Origin: Mesobacillus subterraneus
GTDB lineage: Bacteria; Bacillota; Bacilli; Bacillales; Cytobacillaceae
Reading direction: 5' to 3'
Assembly (NCBI RefSeq): GCF_003937825.1
Contig: NZ_RSFW01000020.1
Location: forward strand, 124,001 to 188,000
Length of the DNA: 64,000 nt
Shown here: positions 33,800 to 41,828 of the stretch, in pieces
Numbering within the stretch: the first letter of the stretch is position 1
Layout: the number at the start of each line of letters is the position of its first letter
Position numbers and translations under genes: made by a program
Notes under the pieces: model-generated
The model's database searches: none
What the model was told of the DNA's origin: nothing
The model's input: the letters and a program-made list of their open reading frames with translations, nothing else

Positions 33800-34651
33800 A
33801 TGTTTTTCGAGGATTTATCAGATGAGCAGAGAAATATTGTAGCTGCTAGCATAATTGCAGATGGTGAAATTACAAAGCTGTATAAAAATAGCCGAAGAAG
33901 AAATAACAGTTACAGAGAACATTTCTCCAAAGAACAACTAGAATATCGAAAATGGAAAATGAAATTCTTCCCAGATATTCTTTATTTACGTACGGACGAC
34001 ACCTACTTGGTTTCCAAGTCTCTTCCACTATTTACAAAGTTATATCATCATTTTTATAATGAAAAGGGAAATAAAAAGATTCCTTCAGAACTTTTACATT
34101 ATTGTACTCTCCCTCATTTTCTTGCAGTACTCTTCTTAGATGATGGTTCGCTAATGATAACAAAACCAATTAATCATAGAAAAAAGTTAATTTATATTAC
34201 ACCTCATGCCTCTCTTTACCTACAAAACTACCCTAAATCTGATCTCACTCTTTTACAAAACCATTTAAATGAAACCTTTAATCTGAACTTCAAATTAAAT
34301 AAGCGCAGAGACGGTTTTGGATATATTTTAAAACTTACATCAGTTGAAGAAACATTAAAATTACTTTCGCTGACAAAAAGTACTATATCCACAATCCCTT
34401 CAATGAGGTATAAGTTTGATTGGGAATACAGAAAAAATATGGAGTTAAGTAAAAACAAGCTATTGTCAGGATATACAGTGATTTCCTCAGATTCTATGAG
34501 GTTCAAAAATTATACCCAGATTGAAATTAAACGCCTCATTACACTTAAGAAGGCGGGACTGACACATAAAGAAATTTCCACAGCGCTAAACCGGCCATAC
34601 TGGTCAATAGTTTACAAACTTAGGGAAATAAGAAAAGATGGCCATCTGTAA
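33800..34651 (+). CDS. LAGLIDADG homing endonuclease-like protein
   Basis: Predicted site-specific DNA endonuclease, 283 residues. Two LAGLIDADG-type helices are visible: IVAASIIADGEI (residues 13-24) and FLAVLFLDDGSL (about 110-121), each with an acidic residue in the catalytic position. A C-terminal helix-turn-helix (LKKAGLTHKEISTALNRPYWSIVYKLREI) follows. GGTGGAG precedes ATG. It lies outside the group I intron core, on the opposite strand, convergent with hag and sharing a terminator with it. It is AT-rich compared with its neighbours, typical of a mobile gene. The target is presumably the flagellin 3' region, by inference. Confidence 0.85.
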   Translation: MFFEDLSDEQRNIVAASIIADGEITKLYKNSRRRNNSYREHFSKEQLEYRKWKMKFFPDILYLRTDDTYLVSKSLPLFTKLYHHFYNEKGNKKIPSELLHYCTLPHFLAVLFLDDGSLMITKPINHRKKLIYITPHASLYLQNYPKSDLTLLQNHLNETFNLNFKLNKRRDGFGYILKLTSVEETLKLLSLTKSTISTIPSMRYKFDWEYRKNMELSKNKLLSGYTVISSDSMRFKNYTQIEIKRLITLKKAGLTHKEISTALNRPYWSIVYKLREIRKDGHL

Positions 34652-34666
34652 GATGGGCCATCTTTT
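34634..34666. terminator. Bidirectional terminator between the endonuclease gene and hag
   Basis: Stem AAGATGGCC / GGCCATCTTTTT with a 12-nt loop; it contains the stop codon of the endonuclease gene. On the minus strand it ends transcripts from hag and the intron region. Confidence 0.8.
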
Positions 34667-34677
34667 TGAACATCTAA

Positions 34678-34725
34678 TTAACGAAGAAGTTGAAGAACTC
34701 CTTGTGGTTGTTGGTTCGCTTGCTT
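34678..34725 (-). other. Second flagellin C-terminal coding segment (3' exon-like)
   Basis: The minus strand encodes [15 protein letters not shown] followed by TAA, the hallmark flagellin C-terminus, but about 320 bp downstream of the real hag stop codon. It corresponds to the hag ending [14 protein letters not shown] with 12 of 14 aligned residues identical, yet 8 of these 12 use different codons. It follows the group I intron core and has the position of a 3' exon. The exact 3' splice site is uncertain (after 34741 or after 34726 are candidates). Confidence 0.75.
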
Positions 34726-34740
34726 CGCGACTGTATCTTT

Positions 34741-35046
34741 CGAGTACAGAATAGACTATATCTTCACCCTTCTAATAAGGGGCTGGGCACTTCGAACAGA
34801 ATGCCTGTCCTACGGGATTCATAGCCATAGTATTCCTACCTTAGACTGTTTTCCCTAGTCGTTGAACCTTCTCCAGAGTTTCCTCACAGGAGCTTGGCTG
34901 CTGATTATCCATTATATATCTTAATCCTTTTGAAACCCTCACGCCTACCGTTTCCAGTTACGTTGTGGTGGACCGAGCTTTAGGAAGTTCCAGCAATTCA
35001 CCCAGTTATGATCTTATCCGTTACCAGATAAGACGCCCTTTAATCA
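34741..35046 (-). ncRNA. Group I intron core downstream of hag
   Basis: All four conserved elements occur in order on the minus strand: P AATTGCTGGAAC (34998-34987), Q AATCAGCAGCCAAG (34906-34893), R GTTCAACGACTAG (34867-34855) and S AAGATATAGTC (34764-34754). A P2-like hairpin TCTTATC/GGATAAGA precedes P. Boundaries are approximate, as I could not assign the 5' splice site. Group I introns in bacillary flagellin genes have been reported. No open reading frame lies inside the core. Confidence 0.88.
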
Positions 35047-35868
35047 TTATCTCAGAAGTTGTAAAACACCCTGAGGCATCTGATTAGATTGAGCCAACAT
35101 TGCTTGCGCTGCTTGAGAAAGGATAGAGTTCTTAGTTTGTTCCATCATTTCTTTAGCCATGTCAACGTCACGTACACGAGACTCAGCAGCAGTTAGGTTT
35201 TCAGAAGAAGTACCTAGGTTGTTGATTGTGTGCTCCAGGCGGTTTTGATTTGCACCAAGCATAGCACGTTCAGAAGAAACTTCCTTGATTGCAGCATCCA
35301 AAGATGTAATCGCAGTGTTTGCACCAGTTTGGCTAGAGATGTCAACGGATCCAATATTTAGAACTGTACCAGTTGCCTTCATGTCGCGAATAGTAACAGT
35401 AATATTTTGATCAGCATTTGCACCGATGTGGAATACCTTTCCATCAGCATCTGATCCATCAAGTAACTTTTGTGTGTTAAATTCAGTTGTAGTTGCGATT
35501 CTATCTACTTCTTTAAGAAGTTCTGCTACCTCTTTTTGTAACTCTCCACGATCATCATTCGTGTTAGTATCATTGGAAGATTGAACCGCTAATTCACGTA
35601 CACGTTGCAAAATGCTGTGAGTTTCGTTCAAAGCACCCTCAGCAGTTTGGATTAAAGAGATACCGTCTTGAGCGTTACGAGCAGCTTGATCCAAACCACG
35701 GATCTGACCACGCATTTTTTCAGAGATTGCTAGTCCAGCTGCATCGTCACCGGCACGGTTGATGCGAAGACCAGAAGCTAGTTTTTCCATTGATTTTGCT
35801 TGTGCGCCGTTTGCGCTGCTTAATTGGCGGTGTGTGTTAAGAGCCGCGATATTGTGGTTGATTCTCAT
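35047..35868 (-). CDS. hag: Flagellin
   Basis: Filament subunit of 273 residues, the short form with only D0/D1 domains. N-terminus [41 protein letters not shown] and [18 protein letters not shown] are classic; C-terminus [23 protein letters not shown] ends with TAA. AAGGAGG lies 10 nt upstream of ATG. It is transcribed alone from a SigD-type promoter with a CsrA-type leader. The gene is complete as it stands, yet its downstream region carries a group I intron core and another copy of the C-terminal codons, so the mature mRNA may have an alternative 3' end. Confidence 0.96.
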   Translation of the reverse strand: MRINHNIAALNTHRQLSSANGAQAKSMEKLASGLRINRAGDDAAGLAISEKMRGQIRGLDQAARNAQDGISLIQTAEGALNETHSILQRVRELAVQSSNDTNTNDDRGELQKEVAELLKEVDRIATTTEFNTQKLLDGSDADGKVFHIGANADQNITVTIRDMKATGTVLNIGSVDISSQTGANTAITSLDAAIKEVSSERAMLGANQNRLEHTINNLGTSSENLTAAESRVRDVDMAKEMMEQTKNSILSQAAQAMLAQSNQMPQGVLQLLR

Positions 35869-35877
35869 TTGAGTTTT

Positions 35878-35912
35878 CCTCCTTGAATTTGGTGTTCACA
35901 TCCATGTGAACA
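35878..35912 (-). promoter_or_regulatory. CsrA-binding leader of hag
   Basis: The leader contains a hairpin TGTTCACAT-GG-ATGTGAACA (35912-35893), which presents ACATGGATGT, nearly the CsrA consensus ACARGGATGT. The ribosome binding site AAGGAGG (35884-35878) contains a second GGA. This two-site layout matches B. subtilis hag, where CsrA represses translation and FliW relieves it; csrA and fliW are the next genes upstream. Confidence 0.75.
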
Positions 35913-35970
35913 AGATTATATTTTGTCCGAGCGATAAGGTCGGCCGCCCTTATTCTCCCTTACAATAGTT

Positions 35971-35996
35971 TTATCGTCGTCAGAAAAAGATGTTTA
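35971..35996 (-). promoter_or_regulatory. SigD-type promoter of hag
   Basis: Minus strand TAAA, 14-nt spacer, GACGATAA. This matches the SigD -10 GCCGATAA at 7 of 8 positions, with a spacer one base short of usual. Confidence 0.65.
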
Positions 35997-36024
35997 ATAG
36001 TTTCTTAAAAGTTTTTTTATTTTT

Positions 36025-36243
36025 TTATTTGTTTTTTATAAAATCCATCATTGAAGATATATCTTTAGATGCCTGCTCATTCTCGCTTTGGATCTGTTCC
36101 AGGATTTCCTTCCTGAACACCTCAATACTCTTAGGTGCTTTGATCCCTATTTTGACTTGATCATTTTTAGATGAGATAACTGTGATTTCGATGTCATCGC
36201 CGATAGTGATACTTTCTCCGTTTTTTCTTGTTAGTACCAGCAT
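36025..36243 (-). CDS. csrA: Carbon storage regulator CsrA
   Basis: RNA-binding translational repressor of hag; dimer of 72 residues with the family start [20 protein letters not shown] and [16 protein letters not shown]. The RNA-binding residues near positions 4-8 and 42-47 are conserved. It follows fliW by 6 bp and ends just before the hag promoter. Confidence 0.97.
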   Translation of the reverse strand: MLVLTRKNGESITIGDDIEITVISSKNDQVKIGIKAPKSIEVFRKEILEQIQSENEQASKDISSMMDFIKNK

Positions 36244-36249
36244 CGTTCA

Positions 36250-36690
36250 TCACCCCTTTACTTCATCATTTTGAAAAATTGGTTGCTTTGTACCATATTG
36301 CTCATTATGAAGAACAACTTGTTTAGCTTTACGATTATTCAAATTGGTAATTACCGGTGCCTGGAGGTTGGCAGTTGTTTTTATGAAAGGATCCTGAACG
36401 GTAAGAATAGTATAGACCCTTACATCTTTTTCTGACTCTAGATGAAGTTCTTCAATAACTGATTCTTCTAGGGTAAAATCATATTCTTTGAAAAAGTTAA
36501 AAGGATTTGTAACAATGAATGCCAGTTCGGATGTATTCAGGGACTGCATTACATAATAAACACCCTCCTCTGAAAGAGGAAGTAAGCAGAATTCCCTCTC
36601 CTCCTGAAACCCCGGAATTCCTTTTGCAAACGAAAGTATATCTTCTTGATTGATCTCTACTTCACCATGATACCGTGTATTTATCTTCAT
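36250..36690 (-). CDS. fliW: Flagellar assembly factor FliW
   Basis: Binds CsrA and flagellin in the homeostatic partner switch that ties hag translation to secretion. The 146-residue protein carries FAKGIPGFQEEREFCLLPL and the family C-terminal half ANLQAPVITNLNNRKAKQVVLH. Upstream of csrA and downstream of yviE as in B. subtilis. Confidence 0.96.
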   Translation of the reverse strand: MKINTRYHGEVEINQEDILSFAKGIPGFQEEREFCLLPLSEEGVYYVMQSLNTSELAFIVTNPFNFFKEYDFTLEESVIEELHLESEKDVRVYTILTVQDPFIKTTANLQAPVITNLNNRKAKQVVLHNEQYGTKQPIFQNDEVKG

Positions 36691-36705
36691 TCTTACATCA
36701 TTCCT

Positions 36706-37296
36706 TTAAATAATTTGTTCATATTTGACGCCAACATGCCTAAGATTTTCAAAGTCAATTTTTAAAGATGGGTATTGCATCATAGATATCTCTGCCTTGC
36801 CAGGTGTATAGTTGATAATCGGTTTATTCATTTTACTTTCAATAATAGGTTTATTTACCTTCCAATTGACTTCCAACCTACCTGGATCATAGTTTGTTTT
36901 TACTGAGCCAGCAGAGGGGATCCACCCGATATTAAAATCCAGCATAGGAGACTCACTGTTCCGCTTCGCCTGTTCAACGATTGCATTTCCGCCATTTTCA
37001 AGCAGCATCAGTTCATCGCCATCCTGAGACATACGGGCAATCCCTGCCAGCAAATCCTGATATCCCTGTTGGGCTGCATCCTCTATTCGGCGTGCAATGC
37101 TTTTTAAATCCATATCTGCCCGTGCCTGGGATTGGTCAATCGTCAGCTTTGCAGGTGACTTGCTAATACTCATTTCCGCCTCAGGCTGTTCAATTGTCAA
37201 CTCCGCTTTCGGCTGCTCGATTTCTTGAATCGCTGGTACGGTGTTTATTGCGATTCGCCCGGGGGTTGATTGGATTCGAATCTGTGGGACTTGCAT
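36706..37296 (-). CDS. yviE: YviE-like DUF6470 family protein
   Basis: A 196-residue protein of unknown function found between flgL and fliW in bacilli. The N-terminus has repeated short strands (IEQPKAELTIEQPEAEMSIS), the middle is helical (RRIEDAAQQGYQDLLAGIARM), and the end is IDFENLRHVGVKYEQII. No signal peptide or TM. AGGAGGG lies 7 nt before ATG. Confidence 0.85.
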   Translation of the reverse strand: MQVPQIRIQSTPGRIAINTVPAIQEIEQPKAELTIEQPEAEMSISKSPAKLTIDQSQARADMDLKSIARRIEDAAQQGYQDLLAGIARMSQDGDELMLLENGGNAIVEQAKRNSESPMLDFNIGWIPSAGSVKTNYDPGRLEVNWKVNKPIIESKMNKPIINYTPGKAEISMMQYPSLKIDFENLRHVGVKYEQII

Positions 37297-37313
37297 TTCC
37301 TATCCCTCCTAGT

Positions 37314-37341
37314 AAAAAAAGCTATTCCCAATGAGAATAGC
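37314..37341 (-). terminator. Terminator-like hairpin after flgL
   Basis: Stem AAGCTATTC / GAATAGCTT with a short loop and T7 on the minus strand, between flgL and yviE. It may set the level of yviE-fliW-csrA by partial read-through. Confidence 0.75.
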
Positions 37342-38232
37342 TTATCTTAAAAAGTCTAACAGTGTCGGCTGAAGTATACGTGCACCTACTCCAAGCGCCG
37401 CACGGTGAACACTTTCCTGGGTTTTCAAGTCCATAATAACACGCTCAATATCAGCGTCTTCATTATCTGACAATACCCTTGTGGCCATAACTTCCTGGTA
37501 GCCAAGGCGTGTGTCAATTACTTCAAGCCTGTTGTAGCGCGCCCCTAATTCAGCTCTCTCTGATGAAAGATTATCCATCGTTTTGTCCAGACGATTCAAC
37601 AAATCATCTAAATCTGCTGGATTATCATTTTCCAAAGCAGCCTGGATACCCTGAACAACATCAAATAGTTCCTGATTAAATAGATTAGCCGGATTGATGT
37701 TAGCTCTTAAAGAAACGCCCGGAGAAACTTCTACTTTATAATTATTGATAGCCGGGTTAGTTAGGTTGTTAGCCACTGTTGGCGGATTTTCAACCGGGAC
37801 AGGAGGATGATCAGTATCCGTTCCATGAAAAATATACCGGCCAGACACTTTAGTATTTGCCACCTGTACTAAATCAAGTTTAATTTGCTCAATTTCGCGA
37901 GCAACTGCTTCACGGTCACTCGGGCTGAGTGAACCATTTTTACCTTGAACCGTCAGTTCCCGAACACGCTGCAGCCCATTATTCGCCTGTTCAATTCCGG
38001 CCTCCGAATTCTCCATCCACAAATAAAGCTCAGAAAGATTTCGTTTGTATTGTTCAACCTCGGTCAAGCCAGAACGATAGAACATGCCTTTCATTGCTAC
38101 TACCGGATCATCGGACGGCTTCGTGATTTTTTTTCCTGTCGCCAGCTGGTCCTGATACTGACCCATGCGCCGATAGCTTTCACTCAGGTTTCTTAACGAA
38201 TTGGAAGAAAGCATTGATTGTGTTATACGCAT
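37342..38232 (-). CDS. flgL: Flagellar hook-associated protein FlgL (HAP3)
   Basis: Junction protein between hook and filament. 296 residues with the flagellin-like N-terminus MRITQSMLSSNSLRNLSESY and C-terminal heptads QESVHRAALGVGARILQPTLLDFL. 10 bp downstream of flgK. Confidence 0.96.
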   Translation of the reverse strand: MRITQSMLSSNSLRNLSESYRRMGQYQDQLATGKKITKPSDDPVVAMKGMFYRSGLTEVEQYKRNLSELYLWMENSEAGIEQANNGLQRVRELTVQGKNGSLSPSDREAVAREIEQIKLDLVQVANTKVSGRYIFHGTDTDHPPVPVENPPTVANNLTNPAINNYKVEVSPGVSLRANINPANLFNQELFDVVQGIQAALENDNPADLDDLLNRLDKTMDNLSSERAELGARYNRLEVIDTRLGYQEVMATRVLSDNEDADIERVIMDLKTQESVHRAALGVGARILQPTLLDFLR

Positions 38233-38242
38233 TTTAATTCAC

Positions 38243-39790
38243 CTATCTTCCTGCAGTTCCCATACCGTTGATAATTTTATCGAGCATTTCGTCCTGGAGT
38301 GTGATCATCCGGGCTGATGCGTTGTAGGCGTGCTGGAACTGAATCATATTTGTCATTTCTTCATCAAGTGAAACGGAACTTACAGATTTCCTGCGGTTTT
38401 CCACAGATTCTCTAAGAGAACCACTGTTATTTGTCAGTCTAACAGCTTCCTGGGAAAGAACGGCCATTCCGCCAATTACACCTTCATAATAATTTCTGAA
38501 GTTGGAAAGTTCATTTTTACCTGAGTAATCGAACTTACCGTTAATGATATTTGCTAATTTCAGAATATTGGAAGAGTCTCCGATAGTAGCATTAGCTATA
38601 TCAGATCCGTCTGCTGTTGCAATGTTGTCAAGACTTGAAGCTATTGCATCAGCCAATTGAATTCTTCCTGAGAACCCAGCTCGTGAAATTTCTTCATTCT
38701 CAGCATCCACAAAAAACGGATTACCCGCTTTAGTCCCATTCGTAATATCGTTAGGACTCATTCCGCTTTTATGGACCTCATTAAACTGAGTTGCAAATGT
38801 AAATGCAAGATCATCAAGCTTGGTCATCATTTCAGGATAGACACCTGTAACTTTGCCGTTATTCTCATATCCATATGAATCTACCAAAGCCTTCAGTTTT
38901 CCCATTGAATTTAATTCTGTGAAGTTAAAACTCGATTGCCCTATCGTCACTGTTTTTACCGAGTCACCTAAGCCATCGAAATTAACATTCATTTTATTAT
39001 AGCGGTCGCCGCTAACCAGGATTCCTAGCTCTTTCCCACTGTCACTGACCATTTTGATGACTGCCTGTCCCTCAGCAATGTCCAGTGAACCATTTCCAGA
39101 ACTTATATAGTCGACTTTTATATTAACCAGTGAAGACAATTGGTCTATTAAACGGTCACGTTCATCGTATAAGTCGTTAGGCAAGTATTTATGTGGTTCT
39201 ACATCAGCAATCTGCCCATTGATTTTGCTAATTTGATCTAGGATAGAGTTGATTGACTTCTCAGTAACGGTTATTTCATTCTTCAAATCACTCTGGACAG
39301 AAGATAAAGAATTATGCAAGTAGTTAAAAGTTTCCGCCACTGCAATCCCGCGCTGGCGAACGACTGAGCGTGCACCGGGATTCGTAGGGTTTACCGCTAA
39401 ATCCTGTAGCGACTGCCAGAACTGATCCATCGTCTTAGCCAATCCGGAATCTGACGGTTCATTAAGTACTTCTTCCAGCTTCAGAAAAGACTCTGCCCTG
39501 GTTTCCCAATAGCCTAGTTTGTTATTTTCATTACGATATTGAACATCCAGAAAGCTATCGCGAATACGCTGAATCGACCCAGCTTTCACACCAGTACCAA
39601 CCTGTCCAGGGATCTGCGGACGATTAAGCGCTGCATTTGGATAAGGTTCAGTCTGTGCGAAGTTGATCCGCTGGCGTGAGTAGCCTGGAGTGTTGGCATT
39701 GGCGATATTATGTCCTGTTGTATGTAGAGCGCTCTGCTGCGTGAACATGCCGCGGCGAGCTGTTTCTAATCCCATAAAGGTTGAACGCAT
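38243..39790 (-). CDS. flgK: Flagellar hook-associated protein FlgK (HAP1)
   Basis: First hook-filament junction protein, about 515 residues. N-terminus MRSTFMGLETARRGMFTQQS, then HTTGHNIANANTPGYSRQ, the flagellar rod/hook signature; C-terminus includes SLDEEMTNMIQFQHAYNASARM. I chose ATG 39790 with GGAGG 7 nt upstream; an in-frame TTG at 39805 overlaps that site. Confidence 0.97.
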   Translation of the reverse strand: MRSTFMGLETARRGMFTQQSALHTTGHNIANANTPGYSRQRINFAQTEPYPNAALNRPQIPGQVGTGVKAGSIQRIRDSFLDVQYRNENNKLGYWETRAESFLKLEEVLNEPSDSGLAKTMDQFWQSLQDLAVNPTNPGARSVVRQRGIAVAETFNYLHNSLSSVQSDLKNEITVTEKSINSILDQISKINGQIADVEPHKYLPNDLYDERDRLIDQLSSLVNIKVDYISSGNGSLDIAEGQAVIKMVSDSGKELGILVSGDRYNKMNVNFDGLGDSVKTVTIGQSSFNFTELNSMGKLKALVDSYGYENNGKVTGVYPEMMTKLDDLAFTFATQFNEVHKSGMSPNDITNGTKAGNPFFVDAENEEISRAGFSGRIQLADAIASSLDNIATADGSDIANATIGDSSNILKLANIINGKFDYSGKNELSNFRNYYEGVIGGMAVLSQEAVRLTNNSGSLRESVENRRKSVSSVSLDEEMTNMIQFQHAYNASARMITLQDEMLDKIINGMGTAGR

Positions 39791-39808
39791 GTTTCGTTCC
39801 TCCAAATA

Positions 39809-40279
39809 TTATGCTTTTGAGTTGAACATACCTGGCGATTGCCCTGGCTTTTGTTTCTTTCCAGCAGGCGGTCCGTAATTGATTTCTTTTTCCTGAGGAA
39901 TCACAAGACTCTTGGAAAAATTGATAAACTGCAGCGATTGATGAATCAGTTGCTGATTAAGTTCATTCCGAGCCTTAATTTCAGATATGACAGTGGTCAA
40001 TTCTTCTTTTATTTGCAAAAGCTCATCTTTTTCCGAAAGTAGTGCCTCGGCTATTTCCTGCAATGACGCGCCAGGCATCACTTGATTTGACAGTGCCAGT
40101 CGCTCTTGCTCGAGCTTATTGATCGCTGCCATATGCGCCTGCTCATCCTTTAGAAGCTGGTCGAGGGCAGCTGTGTCTCCTTTTTTCACGATGTCCGTCT
40201 TCTTCACGGTCAATTCGTAAAGGCTTTTATGCAATTTGAGCATTTTAGTCATGATGACAGTAAGTGATTCAGCAGACAT
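39809..40279 (-). CDS. flgN: FlgN-type flagellar chaperone (YvyG)
   Basis: Export chaperone for FlgK and FlgL. About 156 residues, helical throughout, with LLKDEQAHMAAINKLEQERL and FINFSKSLVIPQEKEINYGP near the end. I chose ATG 40279, which has AGAAGGAGGG upstream; longer in-frame sequence upstream includes the terminator region. Confidence 0.9.
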   Translation of the reverse strand: MSAESLTVIMTKMLKLHKSLYELTVKKTDIVKKGDTAALDQLLKDEQAHMAAINKLEQERLALSNQVMPGASLQEIAEALLSEKDELLQIKEELTTVISEIKARNELNQQLIHQSLQFINFSKSLVIPQEKEINYGPPAGKKQKPGQSPGMFNSKA

Positions 40280-40301
40280 GGACTGCCCTCCTTCTTGGCA
40301 T

Positions 40302-40329
40302 AAAGAAACACTCGCCCGCAAGACGAGTA
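40302..40329 (-). terminator. Weak terminator-like hairpin between flgM and flgN
   Basis: Stem ACTCG / CGAGT with a 9-nt loop, then GTTTCTTT on the minus strand. It is short and may only attenuate. Confidence 0.45.
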
Positions 40330-40335
40330 TTCCTC

Positions 40336-40602
40336 CTATTTATTGTTATAAAAATTAATGATGCTTTTCGCCGTTTCTTTCGTATTTACCTTATACGTAC
40401 CGTTTTCCACCTGGATTTTCAGTTCTTCAACCTTTTTTTGACGCAGATCGGATACTTGGGAAAGCTGCTGCATTTCCTTTGCAGTTGAAGAGATTTCAAC
40501 TTTATCCGCTTTCTTGTTCTGCGTGTTAGCTGCTGCATCTAGTTTGTTCATCTGGCGTTTATATGGATTGATCCCTGATGGGCCTATATTGTTTATTTTC
40601 AT
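40336..40602 (-). CDS. flgM: Anti-sigma-D factor FlgM
   Basis: Holds SigD inactive until the hook is complete. 88 residues with the N-terminal MKINNIGPSGINPYKRQ typical of bacilli and a C-terminal helix pair KADKVEISSTAKEMQQLSQ...EAKSIINFYN-like. Preceded by a perfect SigD promoter, giving autoregulation. Confidence 0.95.
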   Translation of the reverse strand: MKINNIGPSGINPYKRQMNKLDAAANTQNKKADKVEISSTAKEMQQLSQVSDLRQKKVEELKIQVENGTYKVNTKETAKSIINFYNNK

Positions 40603-40637
40603 GTCTAACCCTCGCTTTCAGAACGATTCTAATCATA

Positions 40638-40664
40638 TTATCGGCAAGAACTAGAATATTTTTA
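40638..40664 (-). promoter_or_regulatory. SigD promoter of flgM-flgN-flgK-flgL
   Basis: Minus strand TAAA, exactly 15 nt, GCCGATAA: a perfect match to the SigD consensus, 36 bp before flgM. Confidence 0.92.
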
Positions 40665-40678
40665 ATGATTCTTTTCAC

Positions 40679-41083
40679 CTAATCTCGATGGGTGAAAAAA
40701 GTCGCAGTTCTTTTCGATAATTCTTTTTTGCGCTGTTCTTCATGTTCATGAACTTTTAGTTCCTTTTTTATTTTCCCTGCACATGTACCGCAAATCCTGC
40801 CTTCTCGAATAATCGTGCCGCATTTATCACAAGGATAGCCCAGGTTAGGGAATTGAGTAATCTGCAGTTTACCCGTCTTGATAAACTTTAAAATTAACTC
40901 TTCCTCTACACCTGTTGCTTCTACAACCTGAAGCATAGTCGCAGCGCGGTTTTCTCTTTTTCTCATATATTTTGAAACAGTATCATAAGCAACCTGCTCA
41001 GCTTTCCAGCACTTTTCACAGATATCTCTAAATTTATTTTTGACGAAGATTTCTCCGCAATCAGGACAATTTGTAAGTTCCAA
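40679..41083 (-). CDS. yvyF: YvyF flagellar operon protein
   Basis: A 134-residue protein of the bacillary YvyF family, function unknown. The N-terminus is a zinc knuckle (CPDCGEIFVKNKFRDICEKC), then a helical segment, then a second pair of CxxC motifs (CDKCG, CGTC). I chose TTG 41083 with GGAGG upstream; the in-frame ATG at 41119 would start inside comFC. Confidence 0.85.
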   Translation of the reverse strand: MELTNCPDCGEIFVKNKFRDICEKCWKAEQVAYDTVSKYMRKRENRAATMLQVVEATGVEEELILKFIKTGKLQITQFPNLGYPCDKCGTIIREGRICGTCAGKIKKELKVHEHEEQRKKELSKRTATFFTHRD

Positions 41084-41115
41084 TGTCCTTCCTCCCCTAA
41101 TTTTATCATATACCG

Positions 41116-41805
41116 TCAACGCGCCAAAGTTAGTGACATGACCTTTGAAGCACCATTTTGCTTTAATACTTTTGCTGCATGCCTAAGCGTTGATCCTGTA
41201 GTATATATATCGTCAAAAAGCAAAATAGTTTTACATTCGATTTCAACTCCTTCTGCCATTTTGAACACTTGCTCTATCTGAATTCTCTCATCCCTCGATT
41301 TTTTTGACTGTTTTTCAGAGTGGATTCTGGTGAGAAGATGGGTGGGGGTGTAGCCAGCAGCTTTGATTAATGCTTCGGACTGATTGAAGCCTCGTTCGTA
41401 AAGGCGTTCATCGCTGAGAGGGATTGGAACAATATAGTCATATTGGAAAGCTTGTAAAACCGTCTTTATGTCTTCGGTAAAAATATCTGCAAAAACATAA
41501 TCACCACGAAACTTGAATCGGGCAATAACCTCCTTCGTAAAATCAGTGTAACGATACAGCGAGCGATTCTTGTCCAAGCTTCCGCTCCACTCTTCATTTT
41601 CCTCCCAGCGCTTGCAATCCATGCAAATATTACCGATACGATATTCTTCCTCTAAAAAATCAAAGGGCCTTCCACAGATTTCACATTTTTCTCCTGTGAT
41701 TGGAGCGAAACTATCCTTACATTCCGTGCAGATCTTCGGCGCTTGATCTTTTCCAAGGAAACTGCGCCACGAAATCTCCGGCTCGATTTCTTCATGACAT
41801 AACAT
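41116..41805 (-). CDS. comFC: Competence protein ComFC
   Basis: ComF family, needed for late steps of DNA uptake in the cytosol. N-terminal double zinc ribbon (CHEEIEP...CTEC and CEICGRPF...CMDC) and a C-terminal phosphoribosyltransferase domain with the PRPP loop ILLFDDIYTTGST. I chose ATG 41805 with GGAAGGGAG upstream. It follows comFA with 23 bp between coding ends; comFB, which separates them in B. subtilis, is absent. Confidence 0.93.
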   Translation of the reverse strand: MLCHEEIEPEISWRSFLGKDQAPKICTECKDSFAPITGEKCEICGRPFDFLEEEYRIGNICMDCKRWEENEEWSGSLDKNRSLYRYTDFTKEVIARFKFRGDYVFADIFTEDIKTVLQAFQYDYIVPIPLSDERLYERGFNQSEALIKAAGYTPTHLLTRIHSEKQSKKSRDERIQIEQVFKMAEGVEIECKTILLFDDIYTTGSTLRHAAKVLKQNGASKVMSLTLAR

Positions 41806-41828
41806 GCAATTAGCTCCCTTCCACATAT

